Shown in pieces: positions 26,311-35,172 of a DNA stretch of 64,000 nt. The stretch comes from Winogradskyella sp. (GTDB lineage Bacteria; Bacteroidota; Bacteroidia; Flavobacteriales; Flavobacteriaceae): positions 496,001-560,000 of the forward strand of contig NZ_RHLG01000002.1 in assembly GCF_003712105.1 (NCBI RefSeq), given 5' to 3'. Every line of letters begins with the position of its first letter. Position 1 is the stretch's first letter. The notes beneath the pieces were generated by a model. That model saw nothing but the letters and a program-made list of their open reading frames with translations. It was not told the origin of the DNA and made no database searches. The position numbers and the translations under genes were made by a program.

Positions 26311-26834
26311 ATTGTTTGTTTTTTTAAGTCTTCGATGTTGTTTAAAATATTTTTAAGTATCTCTATTCTGCTCTGAAAATTTGAAATCATTGCATAAATA
26401 ATCCGCTCATCATTTCCTGTTTCTTCTAAGTCTTTCTTCAAAACAGCATAGTCTTCTTCTAATGCCTTTAATTGACGTTCAGCTTCATAAATTATTTGCT
26501 GTGTTAAAGGAGTACGCTCAGCGTCTAACTTCTTTAATTCTTCGCGTATTGTTGCTGTGAAAAAATCCTGGGTCTCAGACATTTCTGGAGAAACACTTGC
26601 TAAACCTGTTAATTCATTTTCCGCATTTAAACTTGTAAATACTGTTAGCGCAATGACAACGCTTGCCGCTATCGCTAAAAACGGTCTCCAAAAATTTTGT
26701 GGTTTAGATTTACCTTCAGATTGTGATTCTAATTTTTTTAGAAAACGAGCTTCGTGACCAATCGTAGGGGTTTCTAAATCAAACTGATTTTTCAAACCAT
26801 CAAAAAGATGCTCTATGTCTTTGTTATCTTCCAT
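26307..26834 (-). CDS. Membrane anti-sigma factor candidate
   Basis: A 175-residue protein with a soluble N-terminal region of about 50 residues, one membrane helix (FWRPFLAIAASVVIALTVF, about 45-65) and a C-terminal charged helical region, presumably periplasmic. It has no zinc-finger HxxxCxxC. Position two bases behind an ECF sigma gene and this topology make it the likely anti-sigma factor. The family is not recognised by motif, so the role is an inference from context. Confidence 0.8.
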   Translation of the reverse strand: MEDNKDIEHLFDGLKNQFDLETPTIGHEARFLKKLESQSEGKSKPQNFWRPFLAIAASVVIALTVFTSLNAENELTGLASVSPEMSETQDFFTATIREELKKLDAERTPLTQQIIYEAERQLKALEEDYAVLKKDLEETGNDERIIYAMISNFQSRIEILKNILNNIEDLKKQTI

Positions 26835-26836
26835 AT

Positions 26837-27391
26837 CTAATATGCGTTAACACTTAGTTTTTTTCTTAAACTTTCTTTCGCTCTTGAGATTAATGTTCTA
26901 CTATTTGCATAAGAAATGTTCATAATTTCTGCCACCTCTTCATAGTCATAACCTTCAATTAAATGCAGTGTTAATCCTAAATTATAGTTAGGTTTCAGAG
27001 TTTTCATAGTATCTATAATATATTTCGCCTTTTCATTGGCTAAATCATGTTCTTCAATACCATTATTATCTTCAACCTTATAGATGACATCATCTAAAGC
27101 AATGGCGTTTTCATTTGCCTGTTTGTTATATTCTGCAATACTATTATTAACTACTATGCGCTTTAACCAAGACCCAAAAACAGTTTTATCTTTAAGAGTG
27201 TCGAGTTTAGTGTACGCCGTCAAGAATGATTCTTGCATAATATCCTCAGCCTTATAAGAATCTCGTGAAATTCTTAATGCTGTATTGTACATAGCTTTGT
27301 AGTAACGATTGTAAACTTCTATTTGTGCACGTTGATTACCAGCACTACATAGCAAAAGTAACTGTTCAATATTTTGATTGGTTGTTGACAA
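26837..27391 (-). CDS. ECF-type RNA polymerase sigma factor
   Basis: A 184-residue sigma-70 family protein with only regions 2 and 4: region 2 spans NRYYKAMYNTALRISRDSYK to FGSWLKRIVVNNSIAEY (about 25-95), region 4 has the helix-turn-helix GYDYEEVAEIMNISYANSRT (about 148-167). It directs RNA polymerase to stress or envelope genes. It heads the operon with the anti-sigma candidate and two exported solenoid proteins. An ECF-like TGTAACA/TATCTG pair lies upstream, hinting at autoregulation. Confidence 0.94.
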   Translation of the reverse strand: MSTTNQNIEQLLLLCSAGNQRAQIEVYNRYYKAMYNTALRISRDSYKAEDIMQESFLTAYTKLDTLKDKTVFGSWLKRIVVNNSIAEYNKQANENAIALDDVIYKVEDNNGIEEHDLANEKAKYIIDTMKTLKPNYNLGLTLHLIEGYDYEEVAEIMNISYANSRTLISRAKESLRKKLSVNAY

Positions 27392-27622
27392 AAAACACTT
27401 GCTTTTACTTACAGATACATAAACTTATTTTGTGTTACACTTTTGAAGAAAAAAGTTTTTAATTTTTTAAAATTAAATGGCATAACAATTGAAATTAATG
27501 ACATGTGTTTTACGACTAAAGTGACTGTAAAACCTTGATATCTAGCATAAAGTTAGAAAATGTATAACGATTGATGATAGCATTTTGTGATTTTTTAATG
27601 ACAGAATGACTTAAAATATACT

Positions 27623-30073
27623 ATGGCAAAACAAAAATTTATAGGTCTTGACAGTTTGTCATTACAAGATTTTGATGAAAACTCGGAGTTAATTCCTTTA
27701 ATGACTCCTGAAGATGAAGAATTAATTAATAGTGAAGTTCTCCCGAATTCACTCCCAATTTTACCATTGCGTAATACCGTTTTATTTCCAGGTGTAGTAA
27801 TACCAATTACTGCTGGAAGAGATACATCCATAAAATTAATTAATGATGCTAATAATGGTGGCAAAGTAATAGGAGTAGTGTCTCAAAAAGATGAGTCAGT
27901 TGAAAACCCATCTGAAACCGATATTTATAAAATAGGAACTGTTGCTCGTATCCTTAAGGTTCTGAAAATGCCTGATGGTAATACAACCGTGATTATCCAA
28001 GGAAAGAAACGCTTTGAAATAAATAAGGTTATTTCTGAAAAGCCATATTTAACCGCTACAATATCAGATTTATCTGAGGCGAAACCCGCTAAGGATAATG
28101 AAGAATTTAAAGCAATTATTGAGTCTATCAAGGACTTATCTTTAGAGATTATAAAAGAAAGTCCCAACATTCCTACTGAAGCAAGTTTTGCGATTAAAAA
28201 TATTGAGAGTAACTCATTCTTAGTCAATTTCGTCTCTTCTAATATGAATCTTAAAGTAGAGGAGAAACAAGAGTTATTGGCTATTAATGACCTAAAGGAA
28301 CGCGCTTTAGCGACACTTAAATATATGAACCTTGAGTATCAAAAGCTTGAACTTAAAAATGATATTCAGAATAAGGTTCAAAGTGATATGAATCAGCAAC
28401 AACGTGAGTACTTTTTACATCAACAAATGAAAACCATACAAGAAGAGCTTGGTGGTGTGTCGTCTGGTGAAGAAATAGAAGAAATGCGTGGGCGCGCAAA
28501 GGCAAAGCTTTGGGACAGTAATGTAAAAGAGCATTTTGAAAAGGAGTTGGCCAAAATGCAACGTATGAATCCTCAAGTTGCTGAGTATTCTATTCAACGT
28601 AATTATCTAGAGTTATTCTTGGATCTACCTTGGAATGAATTTAGCGAAGATCAATTCGATTTAAAACGTGCAAAATCTATATTAGACAGAGATCACTTTG
28701 GTCTAGATGATGTTAAAAAACGAATTATTGAATATTTAGCTGTACTTAAGCTTCGTAATGATATGAAATCTCCAATTTTGTGTCTTTATGGACCTCCAGG
28801 AGTTGGTAAAACATCTTTAGGGAAATCTATAGCTGAAGCCTTAGGTAGAGAATATGTAAGGATATCTTTAGGAGGTTTAAGAGACGAGGCTGAGATTCGT
28901 GGGCATCGTAAAACGTATATCGGCGCTATGCCAGGTCGTATAATCCAGAGCTTAAAGAAAGCCGGAACATCCAATCCTGTTTTTGTGCTAGATGAAATAG
29001 ATAAGCTTTCTGCTGGTCATCAAGGTGATCCTTCATCTGCAATGCTAGAGGTATTAGACCCAGAACAAAACAGCGAGTTTTATGATAATTTCCTAGAAAT
29101 GGGTTATGACCTATCGAAAGTGATGTTTATAGCTACATCAAATAGCCTTAATACCATTCAACCTGCTTTGCGTGACCGTATGGAAATTATAAACGTAACA
29201 GGTTATACAATAGAAGAAAAGATTGAAATTGCCAAGCTTCACTTGTTACCAAAACAATTGAAAGAACATGGACTAGATGATAGTGCACTTAAGATTGGCA
29301 AACCACAATTAGAAAAGATTGTTGAAGGTTATACAAGAGAATCTGGGGTTCGTGGTCTTGAAAAGCAAATTGCAAAAATGGTGCGTTACGCAGCGAAGAA
29401 TATTGCCATGGAAGAAGACTACAATATCAAAGTTTCTACAGAAGATGTGGTAGAAATTTTGGGTAGCCCAAGACTTGAACGCGATAAGTATGAAAACAAT
29501 AATGTTGCTGGTGTAGTTACCGGATTGGCTTGGACTAGAGTAGGTGGCGATATTTTATTTATAGAATCTATTTTATCAAAAGGAAAAGGTAGTCTTTCTA
29601 TAACAGGTAACTTAGGAAAGGTGATGAAAGAGTCTGCAACCATTGCAATGGAATATATAAAGGCAAATGCAGACAAATTTGGAATAAAATCTGAAGTATT
29701 TGATAAGTATAATGTGCATATCCACGTTCCAGAAGGTGCAACGCCTAAAGATGGACCAAGTGCTGGTGTTACAATGCTTACGTCTTTAGTATCGTTATTT
29801 ACTCAGCGTAAAGTGAAAAAGAGCATTGCTATGACTGGTGAGATTACATTAAGAGGTAAAGTATTACCAGTTGGTGGAATAAAGGAGAAAATTTTAGCTG
29901 CTAAAAGAGCAAAAATCAAAGAAATTCTGCTTTGTGAAGATAATAAGCGCGACATCGATGAAATAAAACCTGAATATTTAAAAGGGTTAAAATTTCATTA
30001 TGTAAAGAATATGGATGAAGTTTTAGAGTTGGCAATTACTAAACAAAAAGTAAAAAATCCAAAGTCACTATAA
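27623..30073 (+). CDS. lon: ATP-dependent protease Lon
   Basis: An 816-residue LonA protease that degrades misfolded and regulatory proteins in the cytoplasm. The N-terminal substrate domain starts at [19 protein letters not shown] (about 48), the AAA+ Walker A is GPPGVGKTS (about 391), Walker B is [10 protein letters not shown], and the C-terminal peptidase has the catalytic Ser in DGPSAGVTM (about 713) and Lys in [15 protein letters not shown] (about 756). Full length. It is divergent from the ECF sigma gene across a 231-base gap in which I see no convincing promoter. Confidence 0.98.
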   Translation: MAKQKFIGLDSLSLQDFDENSELIPLMTPEDEELINSEVLPNSLPILPLRNTVLFPGVVIPITAGRDTSIKLINDANNGGKVIGVVSQKDESVENPSETDIYKIGTVARILKVLKMPDGNTTVIIQGKKRFEINKVISEKPYLTATISDLSEAKPAKDNEEFKAIIESIKDLSLEIIKESPNIPTEASFAIKNIESNSFLVNFVSSNMNLKVEEKQELLAINDLKERALATLKYMNLEYQKLELKNDIQNKVQSDMNQQQREYFLHQQMKTIQEELGGVSSGEEIEEMRGRAKAKLWDSNVKEHFEKELAKMQRMNPQVAEYSIQRNYLELFLDLPWNEFSEDQFDLKRAKSILDRDHFGLDDVKKRIIEYLAVLKLRNDMKSPILCLYGPPGVGKTSLGKSIAEALGREYVRISLGGLRDEAEIRGHRKTYIGAMPGRIIQSLKKAGTSNPVFVLDEIDKLSAGHQGDPSSAMLEVLDPEQNSEFYDNFLEMGYDLSKVMFIATSNSLNTIQPALRDRMEIINVTGYTIEEKIEIAKLHLLPKQLKEHGLDDSALKIGKPQLEKIVEGYTRESGVRGLEKQIAKMVRYAAKNIAMEEDYNIKVSTEDVVEILGSPRLERDKYENNNVAGVVTGLAWTRVGGDILFIESILSKGKGSLSITGNLGKVMKESATIAMEYIKANADKFGIKSEVFDKYNVHIHVPEGATPKDGPSAGVTMLTSLVSLFTQRKVKKSIAMTGEITLRGKVLPVGGIKEKILAAKRAKIKEILLCEDNKRDIDEIKPEYLKGLKFHYVKNMDEVLELAITKQKVKNPKSL

Positions 30074-30080
30074 ATTTTTA

Positions 30081-30109
30081 AACCTCGGTATAATTACTGA
30101 GGTTTTTAC
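30081..30109 (+). terminator. Terminator of lon
   Basis: AACCTCGGTA (30081-30090) pairs with TACTGAGGTT (30095-30104), with one G-T pair, followed by a short T run. Confidence 0.82.
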
Positions 30110-30171
30110 TTTTCAAAAAATAAAAGATTTAGACCTACGTTCTAATATAGATTTAGTTATTTTGCAAGTCT

Positions 30172-31191
30172 ATGATTAAGAGGATTACTGCTCTACTTAT
30201 GTGTTGCTTTGCGTATATGAGTTTTGCCCAACTTGGTGGTGAATCTACATATCAATTCCTTAATCTTATTTCTTCACCTCGACAAGCTGCTCTTGGTGGT
30301 AAAATCATTACAAATTTTGACTATGATGTTACTGAAGCCCTTTATAATCCAGCTTCAATAAATGCAGATATGCATAATCAGGTAGCATTAAACTACTCCA
30401 GTTATTTAGGAGGAATTAGTTATGGTACTGCTGCCTATGCTTATACTTGGGATCGACGTATACAAACATTTCATTTTGGAGTTACATATATTAATTATGG
30501 AGAGTTTGACGGTTACGATCTTAATGGCGTTTCCACAGGTGCGTTTAGTGGTAACGAAGTGGCACTATCATTTGGTTATAATTACAACATACCTTTTACA
30601 GATTTTTATATTGGCGCTAATGCAAAAGTTATTACATCATTACTAGAACAGTACAACTCAATTGGAGGCGCAGTGGATATTGGTGTCATGTATATTAATG
30701 AACGACTAGATTTTCATGCTGCTTTAACTGTAAGAAATTTAGGTACGCAATTCAAAACTTATGCTGGCAGAAATGAACCGTTGCCATTCGAGGTTAATTT
30801 TGGAATGTCACAGACCTTAGAATATATTCCGTTGAGATGGCATTTAACTCTCGAGAATTTGCAACAATGGCCAATTGGTGTTTCAAATCCCGCGCGTGCT
30901 ACTTCAGATTTGAGCGGTAATCAAACAGAAGAAAAAGTTAGTTTCTTTAATAATGCACTACGGCACTTAATTTTGGGTGCTGAGTTATGGCCAGATAAAG
31001 GCTTTAATTTACGCTTCGGTTATAACTTTAGACGCTCAGAAGAATTACGTATTTTAGATCAACGTAATTTTTCGGGCTTGTCATTTGGTGTTGGCCTGAA
31101 ACTAAATAAAATGAAGTTGAGCTACACTCATGCCAGATATACTGCATCAGCAAATACAAGCTTTTTTGGTTTACAAATAGACCTGAATTAA
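30172..31191 (+). CDS. porQ: Type IX secretion system protein PorQ
   Basis: A 339-residue outer-membrane beta-barrel with a signal peptide (MIKRITALLMCCFAYMSFAQ). The N-terminal YQFLNLISSPRQAALGGKII and the middle PFEVNFGMSQTLEYIPLRWH are typical of PorQ, a FadL-like barrel of the T9SS attachment complex that handles C-terminally sorted cargo. Its stop overlaps the cmk start (TAATG), an arrangement common in Bacteroidota. The T9SS cargo in this window is the adhesin downstream. Confidence 0.92.
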   Translation: MIKRITALLMCCFAYMSFAQLGGESTYQFLNLISSPRQAALGGKIITNFDYDVTEALYNPASINADMHNQVALNYSSYLGGISYGTAAYAYTWDRRIQTFHFGVTYINYGEFDGYDLNGVSTGAFSGNEVALSFGYNYNIPFTDFYIGANAKVITSLLEQYNSIGGAVDIGVMYINERLDFHAALTVRNLGTQFKTYAGRNEPLPFEVNFGMSQTLEYIPLRWHLTLENLQQWPIGVSNPARATSDLSGNQTEEKVSFFNNALRHLILGAELWPDKGFNLRFGYNFRRSEELRILDQRNFSGLSFGVGLKLNKMKLSYTHARYTASANTSFFGLQIDLN

Positions 31192-31877
31192 TGAGTAAAA
31201 TTATCATAGCGATAGATGGTTATTCTTCAACAGGGAAAAGTACTGTTGCAAAATTACTTGCCAAAGAATTAGGCTATATCTATGTAGACACTGGTGCTAT
31301 GTATAGAGCGGTTACTTATTTTGCAGTTCAGCATAATCTTATTACAGAAGATTCACTAAATAATGAAGCGCTCATTTCAAGTTTAGATGACATAAATATT
31401 ATTTTTAAGTTTAATGATGCCTTAGGTTTTGCTGAGGTGTATTTAAATGAAGAAAATATTGAATCTCAAATACGCACTCTTGAAGTCTCTAAGTATGTTA
31501 GTCGAATTGCCGAAATTTCGGAAGTAAGACGAAAATTGGTTCAAGAACAACAATTAATGGGCAAGGATAGAGGTATTGTTATGGACGGTAGAGATATTGG
31601 TTCTGTAGTTTTTCCGGATGCTGAACTCAAAATATTTATGACAGCCTCAGCAGATACACGTGCTAAAAGACGCTATAAAGAATTACTAGAACGTGGGCAT
31701 AACTTAAGTTATGATGATGTTTTGGAGAATGTAATTACACGAGATAAAATAGACTCTACACGAGAAGATTCGCCATTAATCAGAGTTGAGGATGCCATTG
31801 AGTTCGACAATTCCAAAATGACAATTGAGGAACAATTAGCAGCTATACGAAAGCTAGCTGAAGATAAGCTCAAATAA
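31191..31877 (+). CDS. cmk: Cytidylate kinase
   Basis: Phosphorylates CMP and dCMP with ATP. The P-loop is IAIDGYSSTGKSTVAKLLA at the N-terminus, followed by YVDTGAMYRAVTYFA and the substrate-binding MDGRDIGSVVFPDAELK segment, then the lid with RAKRRYKELLERG. The 228-residue length is normal. It is translationally coupled to porQ by a one-base overlap. Confidence 0.97.
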   Translation: MSKIIIAIDGYSSTGKSTVAKLLAKELGYIYVDTGAMYRAVTYFAVQHNLITEDSLNNEALISSLDDINIIFKFNDALGFAEVYLNEENIESQIRTLEVSKYVSRIAEISEVRRKLVQEQQLMGKDRGIVMDGRDIGSVVFPDAELKIFMTASADTRAKRRYKELLERGHNLSYDDVLENVITRDKIDSTREDSPLIRVEDAIEFDNSKMTIEEQLAAIRKLAEDKLK

Positions 31878-31901
31878 AAAAGGTCTGCTTTCGCAAACCT
31901 T
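31875..31901 (-). terminator. Terminator of the BON-LysM gene
   Basis: On the reverse strand AAGGT and ACCTT (31897-31901 with 31880-31884), with an inner TGC/GCA pair, form an interrupted stem followed by a T run (A tract 31875-31881). Confidence 0.75.
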
Positions 31902-31924
31902 CTTCAATTATAGTATTCTGTAGT

Positions 31925-32302
31925 CTATAAATTAGGAATAACTAATTCTTGATCTGGATGAATCACATCTGGATTACTTAAGATGTTTGTATTAGCAGCA
32001 AAGATCTCTTTGTATTTCATTGCATCTCCGTAGTAGTGTTTAGCAATTTTACCTAAAGTATCTCCAGAAACTACAGTATGTCTAGCATACACAGATTCAT
32101 CTTCTACTTTAATATCTGCCATAATATCAGATGGGTTATCACCACCAATTTCTTTAATCTTGTTCCAAATAGCATCCTTAGCGTATTGCGTACTTGCTGT
32201 ACCCCAAACCATAAGCTTATCAGCTGATTCTTCTACTTTTCCGTCTTTAATGTTTAATTGTTCTCCTAAGTCAAGCACAGCTTGATATTTTGCTTTGTAC
32301 AT
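31925..32302 (-). CDS. BON-LysM protein, Kbp/YgaU-like potassium-binding protein
   Basis: A 125-residue protein without signal peptide. The N-terminal half (DGKVEESADKLMVWGTASTQ to MADIKVED) resembles a BON domain; the C-terminal half is a LysM domain (HTVVSGDTLGKIAKHYYGDA, ending in HPDQELVIPNL). The same order and lack of signal are found in E. coli Kbp (YgaU), a cytoplasmic potassium-binding protein. Equivalence is inferred from architecture. It stands alone with its own terminator. Confidence 0.88.
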   Translation of the reverse strand: MYKAKYQAVLDLGEQLNIKDGKVEESADKLMVWGTASTQYAKDAIWNKIKEIGGDNPSDIMADIKVEDESVYARHTVVSGDTLGKIAKHYYGDAMKYKEIFAANTNILSNPDVIHPDQELVIPNL

Positions 32303-32512
32303 AATATTAAATTGTTTTAGTTTTTAATTATTGTAAAGATATTGATTAAATGTTAAAATCGTAATATGATTTATAGTATTCATACTCTGTTTGTTAGACA
32401 CCATTTATTTTTGTAAGTCACAATTTAAGGTTCAAAATATAAAAGGACTTAAAATCTGGATTATCTTTTTGTGAACTAATTACTTATAGCTATTCTATTT
32501 TGCCTTAAATCT

Positions 32513-32542
32513 TTGCGAATTAGTAAAAATTAATTAATTTTG
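32513..32542 (+). promoter_or_regulatory. Promoter of rpsA
   Basis: TTG (32513-32515), 19-base spacer, TAATTTTG (32535-32542): a full match to TTG-N19-TAnnTTTG. The predicted start is near 32548, giving a leader of about 113 nt. The rest of the 359-base gap upstream shows no gene. Confidence 0.82.
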
Positions 32543-32547
32543 CGCTC

Positions 32548-32661
32548 CCTTTTGCAGGAGATAAGAAAGTGTAAAGGGTTTTAAATAAAGTATATAACAA
32601 CTTCTGAAGTGTTTCTCCTTAAACTTTCTAAAAGCATTCAGAATACAAATTTTTATCAGCA
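32548..32661 (+). promoter_or_regulatory. rpsA mRNA leader with interlocked complementary segments
   Basis: The leader contains AGGAG (32556-32560) followed by AGAAAGT (32564-32570), and further on their complements in the same order, CTCCT (32615-32619) and ACTTTCT (32623-32629). That order gives a pseudoknot or two mutually exclusive folds. An alternative hairpin pairs CTCC (32546-32549) with GGAG (32557-32560). A role in S1 autoregulation is inferred. Confidence 0.4.
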
Positions 32662-34503
32662 ATGGCTGAAAACAAAACAAAAGAAGCTGAGGTAGCAGTA
32701 GAGGCAACTGAAGCTAAAACAACCCAAGCGCCTGTAGTATCTGAGGCACAAGCAAATCCAGAAAAGTTTTTAAAAGAGTTTGATTGGCACAACTACGAAG
32801 AAGGTATTGAGCAAGTAGAAGACACTAAACTTGAAGAGTTCGAGAAGTTAGTTTCTGAAAACTTTGTAGATACTTTAGATGATCAAGTTGTAGAAGGTAC
32901 AGTAATTACTATTACAGACCGTGATGCAATTATTGATATCAATGCAAAGTCTGAAGGTGTAATCTCATTAAATGAGTTCCGTTACAATCCTAACTTAGCA
33001 GTAGGCGATAAGGTTGAAGTATTAATTGATGTACGTGAAGACGCTACAGGACAATTAGTATTATCTCACAGAAAAGCTCGTGTAATTAAAGCATGGGATC
33101 GTGTTAATAATGCGCATCAAACAGGTGAAATCGTAAATGGTTTCGTTAAGTGTAGAACAAAAGGAGGAATGATTGTAGATGTATTTGGTATCGAAGCATT
33201 CTTACCAGGTTCTCAAATTGATGTTAAGCCAATTAGAGATTACGATCAGTATGTAAATAAAACGATGGAATTCAAGGTTGTAAAAATCAATCATGAATTC
33301 AAAAACATTGTTGTTTCTCATAAAGCACTTATCGAGGCTGATATCGAGGAGCAAAAGAAAGAAATCATTGGTCAATTAGAAAAAGGACAAGTATTAGAAG
33401 GTGTTGTTAAAAACATTACGTCTTACGGTGTATTTGTTGACTTAGGTGGTGTTGATGGATTAGTACATATTACTGATTTATCTTGGTCTCGTATCAATCA
33501 TCCAAATGAAATTGTTGAATTAGACCAAAAACTTAACGTTGTAATCCTTGATTTTGATGAAGACAAATCAAGAATTCAATTAGGTCTTAAGCAATTATCT
33601 AAGCATCCATGGGAAGCATTAGCTGAAGATGTAAAAGTTGGTGATAAAGTAAAAGGTAAAGTTGTTGTAATTGCTGATTACGGTGCGTTTATCGAAGTTG
33701 CTGAAGGTGTTGAAGGTTTAGTTCACGTATCTGAAATGTCTTGGTCAACTCACTTACGTTCTGCTCAAGATTTCGTATCTGTTGGAGACGAAGTAGAAGC
33801 AGTTATCTTAACGTTAGATAGAGAAGATCGTAAGATGTCTCTTGGTATCAAGCAATTAACGCCAGATCCATGGACAGATATTACATCTAAGTATCCTGTA
33901 GGTTCTAAGCATTCAGGTATCGTAAGAAACTTTACAAACTTTGGTGTGTTTGTTGAATTAGAAGAAGGTATCGACGGATTAATCTATATCTCTGATTTAT
34001 CTTGGACTAAGAAAATTAAGCACCCATCTGAGTTCTGTAACGTAGGCGACAAATTAGACGTAGTTGTATTAGAGTTAGACGTAGAAGGACGTAAATTATC
34101 TTTAGGTCACAAACAAACTACAGAAAACCCTTGGGACAAATATGCAGATGAGTTTGCATTAAACTCAACGCATACTGCTAAAATCACTGAGATAGTAGAT
34201 AAAGGCGCTACAGTTGAATTCAACGAAGATATTGTTGCATTTATACCTCAGAGACATTTAGAAAAAGAAGATGGTTCTAAATTAAAGAAAGGTGAAGAAG
34301 CAGAATTAAAAATCATTGAGTTCAATAAAGAATTCAAGAGAGTTGTTGCATCTCACACAGCTGTATTTAGAGAAGAAGAAGCTAAGATAGTTAAGCAAGC
34401 TGCGCGTAAAGCAGAAGCTGCTGCTGCCGAAGCTAAACCAACTTTAGGTGACGCTAATGATGCATTACAAGCGCTTAAAGATAAAATGGACGGTAAAAAA
34501 TAA
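32662..34503 (+). CDS. rpsA: 30S ribosomal protein S1
   Basis: A 613-residue protein with an acidic N-terminal extension (about 1-65) and six S1 RNA-binding domains, the clearest starting at GQVLEGVVKNITSYGVFVDL, GDKVKGKVVVIADYGAFIEV and GSKHSGIVRNFTNFGVFVEL, each with a GLVHITDLSW-like strand. S1 recruits mRNA to the 30S subunit, important in Bacteroidota where Shine-Dalgarno sites are scarce. The tail is Ala- and Lys-rich. A strong promoter precedes and a strong terminator follows, as expected for a highly expressed gene. Confidence 0.97.
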   Translation: MAENKTKEAEVAVEATEAKTTQAPVVSEAQANPEKFLKEFDWHNYEEGIEQVEDTKLEEFEKLVSENFVDTLDDQVVEGTVITITDRDAIIDINAKSEGVISLNEFRYNPNLAVGDKVEVLIDVREDATGQLVLSHRKARVIKAWDRVNNAHQTGEIVNGFVKCRTKGGMIVDVFGIEAFLPGSQIDVKPIRDYDQYVNKTMEFKVVKINHEFKNIVVSHKALIEADIEEQKKEIIGQLEKGQVLEGVVKNITSYGVFVDLGGVDGLVHITDLSWSRINHPNEIVELDQKLNVVILDFDEDKSRIQLGLKQLSKHPWEALAEDVKVGDKVKGKVVVIADYGAFIEVAEGVEGLVHVSEMSWSTHLRSAQDFVSVGDEVEAVILTLDREDRKMSLGIKQLTPDPWTDITSKYPVGSKHSGIVRNFTNFGVFVELEEGIDGLIYISDLSWTKKIKHPSEFCNVGDKLDVVVLELDVEGRKLSLGHKQTTENPWDKYADEFALNSTHTAKITEIVDKGATVEFNEDIVAFIPQRHLEKEDGSKLKKGEEAELKIIEFNKEFKRVVASHTAVFREEEAKIVKQAARKAEAAAAEAKPTLGDANDALQALKDKMDGKK

Positions 34504-34526
34504 TGTACCATAAATTATAATCTTAA

Positions 34527-34558
34527 AAGCCCTTCAATTTTGAAGGGCTTTTTTTTTG
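34527..34558 (+). terminator. Strong terminator of rpsA
   Basis: AAGCCCTTCA (34527-34536) pairs perfectly with TGAAGGGCTT (34541-34550) around loop ATTT, followed by ten T. Confidence 0.95.
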
Positions 34559-34573
34559 GATTAGAATTAAGGT

Positions 34574-34603
34574 TTGTTACTCAAATTATTTAGTTTAACT
34601 TTG
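34574..34603 (+). promoter_or_regulatory. Promoter of the pyrR-pyrB operon
   Basis: TTG (34574-34576), 19-base spacer, TAACTTTG (34596-34603): a full consensus match. The transcript should start near 34608-34610, about 20 bases before the pyrR ATG. Confidence 0.82.
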
Positions 34604-34607
34604 TTGC

Positions 34608-34621
34608 CCAAACGCGTTTGG
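34608..34621 (+). promoter_or_regulatory. Perfect 14-bp palindrome at the predicted pyrR start site
   Basis: CCAAACGCGTTTGG is self-complementary and lies between the -7 element and the pyrR ATG. It could be an operator or, in RNA, a 5'-terminal hairpin with a CGCG loop. Regulation by PyrR or another factor is only inferred. Confidence 0.45.
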
Positions 34622-34628
34622 AAGTTCT

Positions 34629-35168
34629 ATGAGTCAAAAAGTATTACTTAATTCAAAAGAAGTAAACATCATCCTTCACAGATTGGCTTGTCAACTCATT
34701 GAAAATCACATCGATTTTTCAAATACTGTAATTATAGGTCTACAACCAAGAGGTAAATATTTGGCAGACCGTTTAGCACATATGCTAAAAGAAGATTATG
34801 GTATTAAAGACCTAGAATACGGTTATCTAGATATTACATTTTTTAGAGATGATTTTCGTCGTGGCGATAAACCTCTTGAGGCCAACACAACCCATATAGA
34901 ATTTATTGTAGAAGACAAAAATGTAGTTTTTGTTGATGATGTATTGTATACAGGAAGAAGTATAAGAGCAGCGCTAACAGCAATACAATCATTTGGAAGA
35001 CCAAAGCACATAGAACTGCTAACACTAATAGATAGGCGTTTTAGCAGACATTTGCCAATACAACCAGATTATAGAGGTAGACAGGTAGATGCCATAAATG
35101 AAGAAAAAGTTATTGTAAACTGGAAAGAGAATGATGGTGAAGATTCAGTTTACTTAATAAATAAATAA
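34629..35168 (+). CDS. pyrR: PyrR, pyrimidine operon regulator / uracil phosphoribosyltransferase
   Basis: A 179-residue type I phosphoribosyltransferase-fold protein. The PRPP-binding motif VVFVDDVLYTGRSIRAALTA and the IGLQPRGKYLADRLA loop are those of PyrR, which in Firmicutes binds pyr mRNA and has uracil phosphoribosyltransferase activity. It lies four bases before pyrB, supporting a role in pyrimidine synthesis. Whether it controls this operon through its own leader is not known; a palindrome lies at the predicted start site. Confidence 0.94.
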   Translation: MSQKVLLNSKEVNIILHRLACQLIENHIDFSNTVIIGLQPRGKYLADRLAHMLKEDYGIKDLEYGYLDITFFRDDFRRGDKPLEANTTHIEFIVEDKNVVFVDDVLYTGRSIRAALTAIQSFGRPKHIELLTLIDRRFSRHLPIQPDYRGRQVDAINEEKVIVNWKENDGEDSVYLINK

Positions 35169-35172
35169 GCAT

